NCBI GenBank assembly: GCA_045599065.1
Contig: JAZRVJ010000004.1
Location: forward strand, 1 to 7,856
Source: Hennigella sp045599065
Lineage (GTDB): Bacteria > Bacillota_I > Bacilli_A > Mycoplasmatales > Mycoplasmoidaceae
Length of the DNA: 7,856 bases
Reading direction: 5' to 3'
Both the position numbers and the translations under genes were made by a program. The notes below the pieces were generated by a model. That model was not told the DNA's origin. It made no database searches and worked only from the letters and a program-made list of their open reading frames with translations. Each line of letters begins with the position of its first letter. Position 1 is the first letter of the stretch. Shown here one piece after another: positions 7,090-7,856 of this stretch.

Positions 7090-7241
7090 CATATAAAGAA
7101 AGTAGTTGTAAACTCACCTGATTGCGAATAGTGATAGGTAAAAGGCTTTTAAAAGATCTAAGATCATTTAATAGTTTTGAATACAACGAAATCAAATTCG
7201 TTGTATTTTCTTTATATAAACAATTAATTTAAAAGGAAAAT
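7090..7241 (+). promoter_or_regulatory. Structured infC leader, candidate L20 autoregulatory leader
   Basis: About 150 nt of untranslated RNA precede infC. Visible pairings are ACCT (7116-7119) with AGGT (7136-7139), enclosing ATT-GCG-AAT, and GATC/GATC around 7155-7165. A long-range GTTGTA (7105-7110) can pair with TACAAC (7182-7187), and a terminator-like hairpin lies at 7180-7207. The long-range pairing uses the 5' arm of that hairpin, so the two exclude each other. In B. subtilis the infC-rpmI-rplT leader is controlled by L20 through transcription attenuation. Applying that here rests on gene context and architecture, not on a model match. The ribosome site AAAAGGA at 7231-7237 ends the leader. 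Confidence 0.6.
7180..7213 (+). terminator. Intrinsic terminator (attenuator) within the infC leader
   Basis: An 11-bp perfect stem AATACAACGAA (7180-7190) with TTCGTTGTATT (7197-7207) closes loop ATCAAA and runs into TTTTCTTT. It lies 29 bp upstream of infC, inside its leader, where no gene ends, so it most likely acts as a conditional terminator. Confidence 0.82.
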
Positions 7242-7763
7242 ATGCAAAAAGACAGATACTTAAAAAACGAAAAGATAAAAGACCCTAAGGTTTTAGTTAT
7301 TGATGAAACTGGAGCAAATCTAGGAGCAATGAATACAAAAGATGCTATTAGATTAGCTCAAGATAAAGATTTAGACTTGGTATTATTTGTGCCAGGAGCT
7401 AAAACTGGAAAGCTTTCAATTTGTAAGATCATTGACTATGGTAAATTCTTATACCAACAAAATGTAAAACAAAAGGAGGCAAGAAAAAACCAAGTTATCA
7501 TCAAAACTAAAGAAGTTAAGGTTAGACCACAAATAGGTTCAGGTGATTTAGCTTGGAAAGCTAATCAAGCTAATGAATGACTAAAAGATGGTTGTCAAAT
7601 TAAGTTCAAAGTTATGGCATTTGGTAGAATTGCAACAAAAACTGAATTGATTGATTTAGTTTATAATAACTTCCTTAAATTAGTTGAAGCAAATGGCAAA
7701 GTTGCTACACCACTAAAACAAGTTAGTCCAGTAATGTATGAAGCAACTATTGTTAAGAAATAA
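7242..7763 (+). CDS. infC: Translation initiation factor IF-3
   Basis: IF-3 binds the 30S subunit, prevents 50S joining and checks start-codon and initiator-tRNA pairing. The 173-residue product has normal length. The N-domain begins LKNEKIKDPKVLVIDETG and includes GAMNTKDAIRLAQ and the signature CKIIDYGKFLYQQ. A lysine-rich linker (KQKEARKNQ) follows. The C-domain has IGSGDLAWKANQANEWLKDG and IKFKVMAFGR; the usual FRGRE becomes FGRIA, losing one basic residue. It uses an ordinary ATG with AAAAGGA 4 bp upstream, unlike the AUU start of E. coli. One Trp is TGA (7578-7580) and one is TGG. rpmI starts 13 bp after its stop codon. Confidence 0.96.
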
Positions 7764-7776
7764 AGGAGAATAATTT

Positions 7777-7856
7777 ATGGCAAAAATTAAAGCTAAAACT
7801 AAAAGAGCTGTTGCTAAGAGATTAAAAAGAACAGCTTCTGGTAAGCTAAAAAGAAA
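7777..7856 (+). CDS. rpmI: 50S ribosomal protein L35 (5' part; runs off window)
   Basis: Twenty-six complete codons are visible. MAKIKAKTKRAVAKRLKRT followed by ASGKLKR matches the basic N-terminus of L35, including the A-KR-K-T-SGK-KR pattern. It is a small basic component of the large ribosomal subunit. A strong Shine-Dalgarno AGGAG (7764-7768) lies 8 bp upstream of the ATG and touches the infC stop codon. Position after infC agrees with the conserved infC-rpmI-rplT order; rplT should lie beyond the edge. Confidence 0.92.
   Translation, partial: MAKIKAKTKRAVAKRLKRTASGKLKR

Noticed and set aside
6995..7195. Minus-strand ORF of 66 codons between tRNA-Leu and infC
   Set aside because: It lies over the tRNA terminator and the infC leader, has no ribosome site, and its composition is that of AT-rich spacer.
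7090..7241. T-box or metabolite riboswitch in the infC leader
   Set aside because: I see no T-box core sequence or known riboswitch core, and the downstream genes are translation factors. An L20-type leader fits better.
1..7856. CRISPR array, insertion sequence, prophage or new defence system
   Set aside because: No spaced direct repeats, transposase or integrase motifs or attachment-site duplications are visible; all genes but the left-edge membrane protein are recognisable housekeeping genes.

Overview
The window is from a low-GC mollicute (Mycoplasma or a close relative). Eight genes read through in-frame TGA codons, about 23 in total, at positions where conserved families have Trp, for example WYDNE in GAPDH and WNGPTG in PGK. 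I found only two in-frame TGG codons. Translation table 4 therefore applies, and the apparent short ORFs are fragments of intact genes split at TGA. The species cannot be named from the sequence alone.

Layout: (1) A divergent pair flanks a 72-bp intergenic region. On the minus strand is a multi-pass membrane protein of YwaF/TMEM164 type, running off the left edge. On the plus strand is the glycolytic pair gap-pgk, 2 bp apart, ending in a clear intrinsic terminator. A perfect 12-bp inverted repeat lies between the divergent genes. (2) A tightly packed plus-strand operon holds gmk, rlmN, a PP2C phosphatase and a Ser/Thr protein kinase. The first two junctions overlap by 11 and 20 bp and the third has a 1-bp gap. 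It resembles the Firmicutes rlmN-prpC-prkC cluster, but no rsgA follows; the operon stops at a bidirectional terminator. (3) A minus-strand HU gene converges on that terminator. (4) Divergent from HU is a two-tRNA unit, Lys(CTT) and Leu(TAG), with its own promoter and terminator. (5) A roughly 150-nt leader with an intrinsic attenuator precedes infC and the start of rpmI, the usual infC-rpmI-rplT order; rplT is outside the window.

Functionally the region is housekeeping: lower glycolysis producing ATP, guanine nucleotide supply, rRNA/tRNA methylation, a reversible Ser/Thr phosphorylation pair, nucleoid protein, tRNAs and translation initiation. The most informative non-coding signals are the infC leader, with a possible antiterminator pairing that fits L20 autoregulation, and the palindrome between the membrane-protein gene and gap. 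I see no CRISPR array, transposon, prophage or clearly new multi-gene system.
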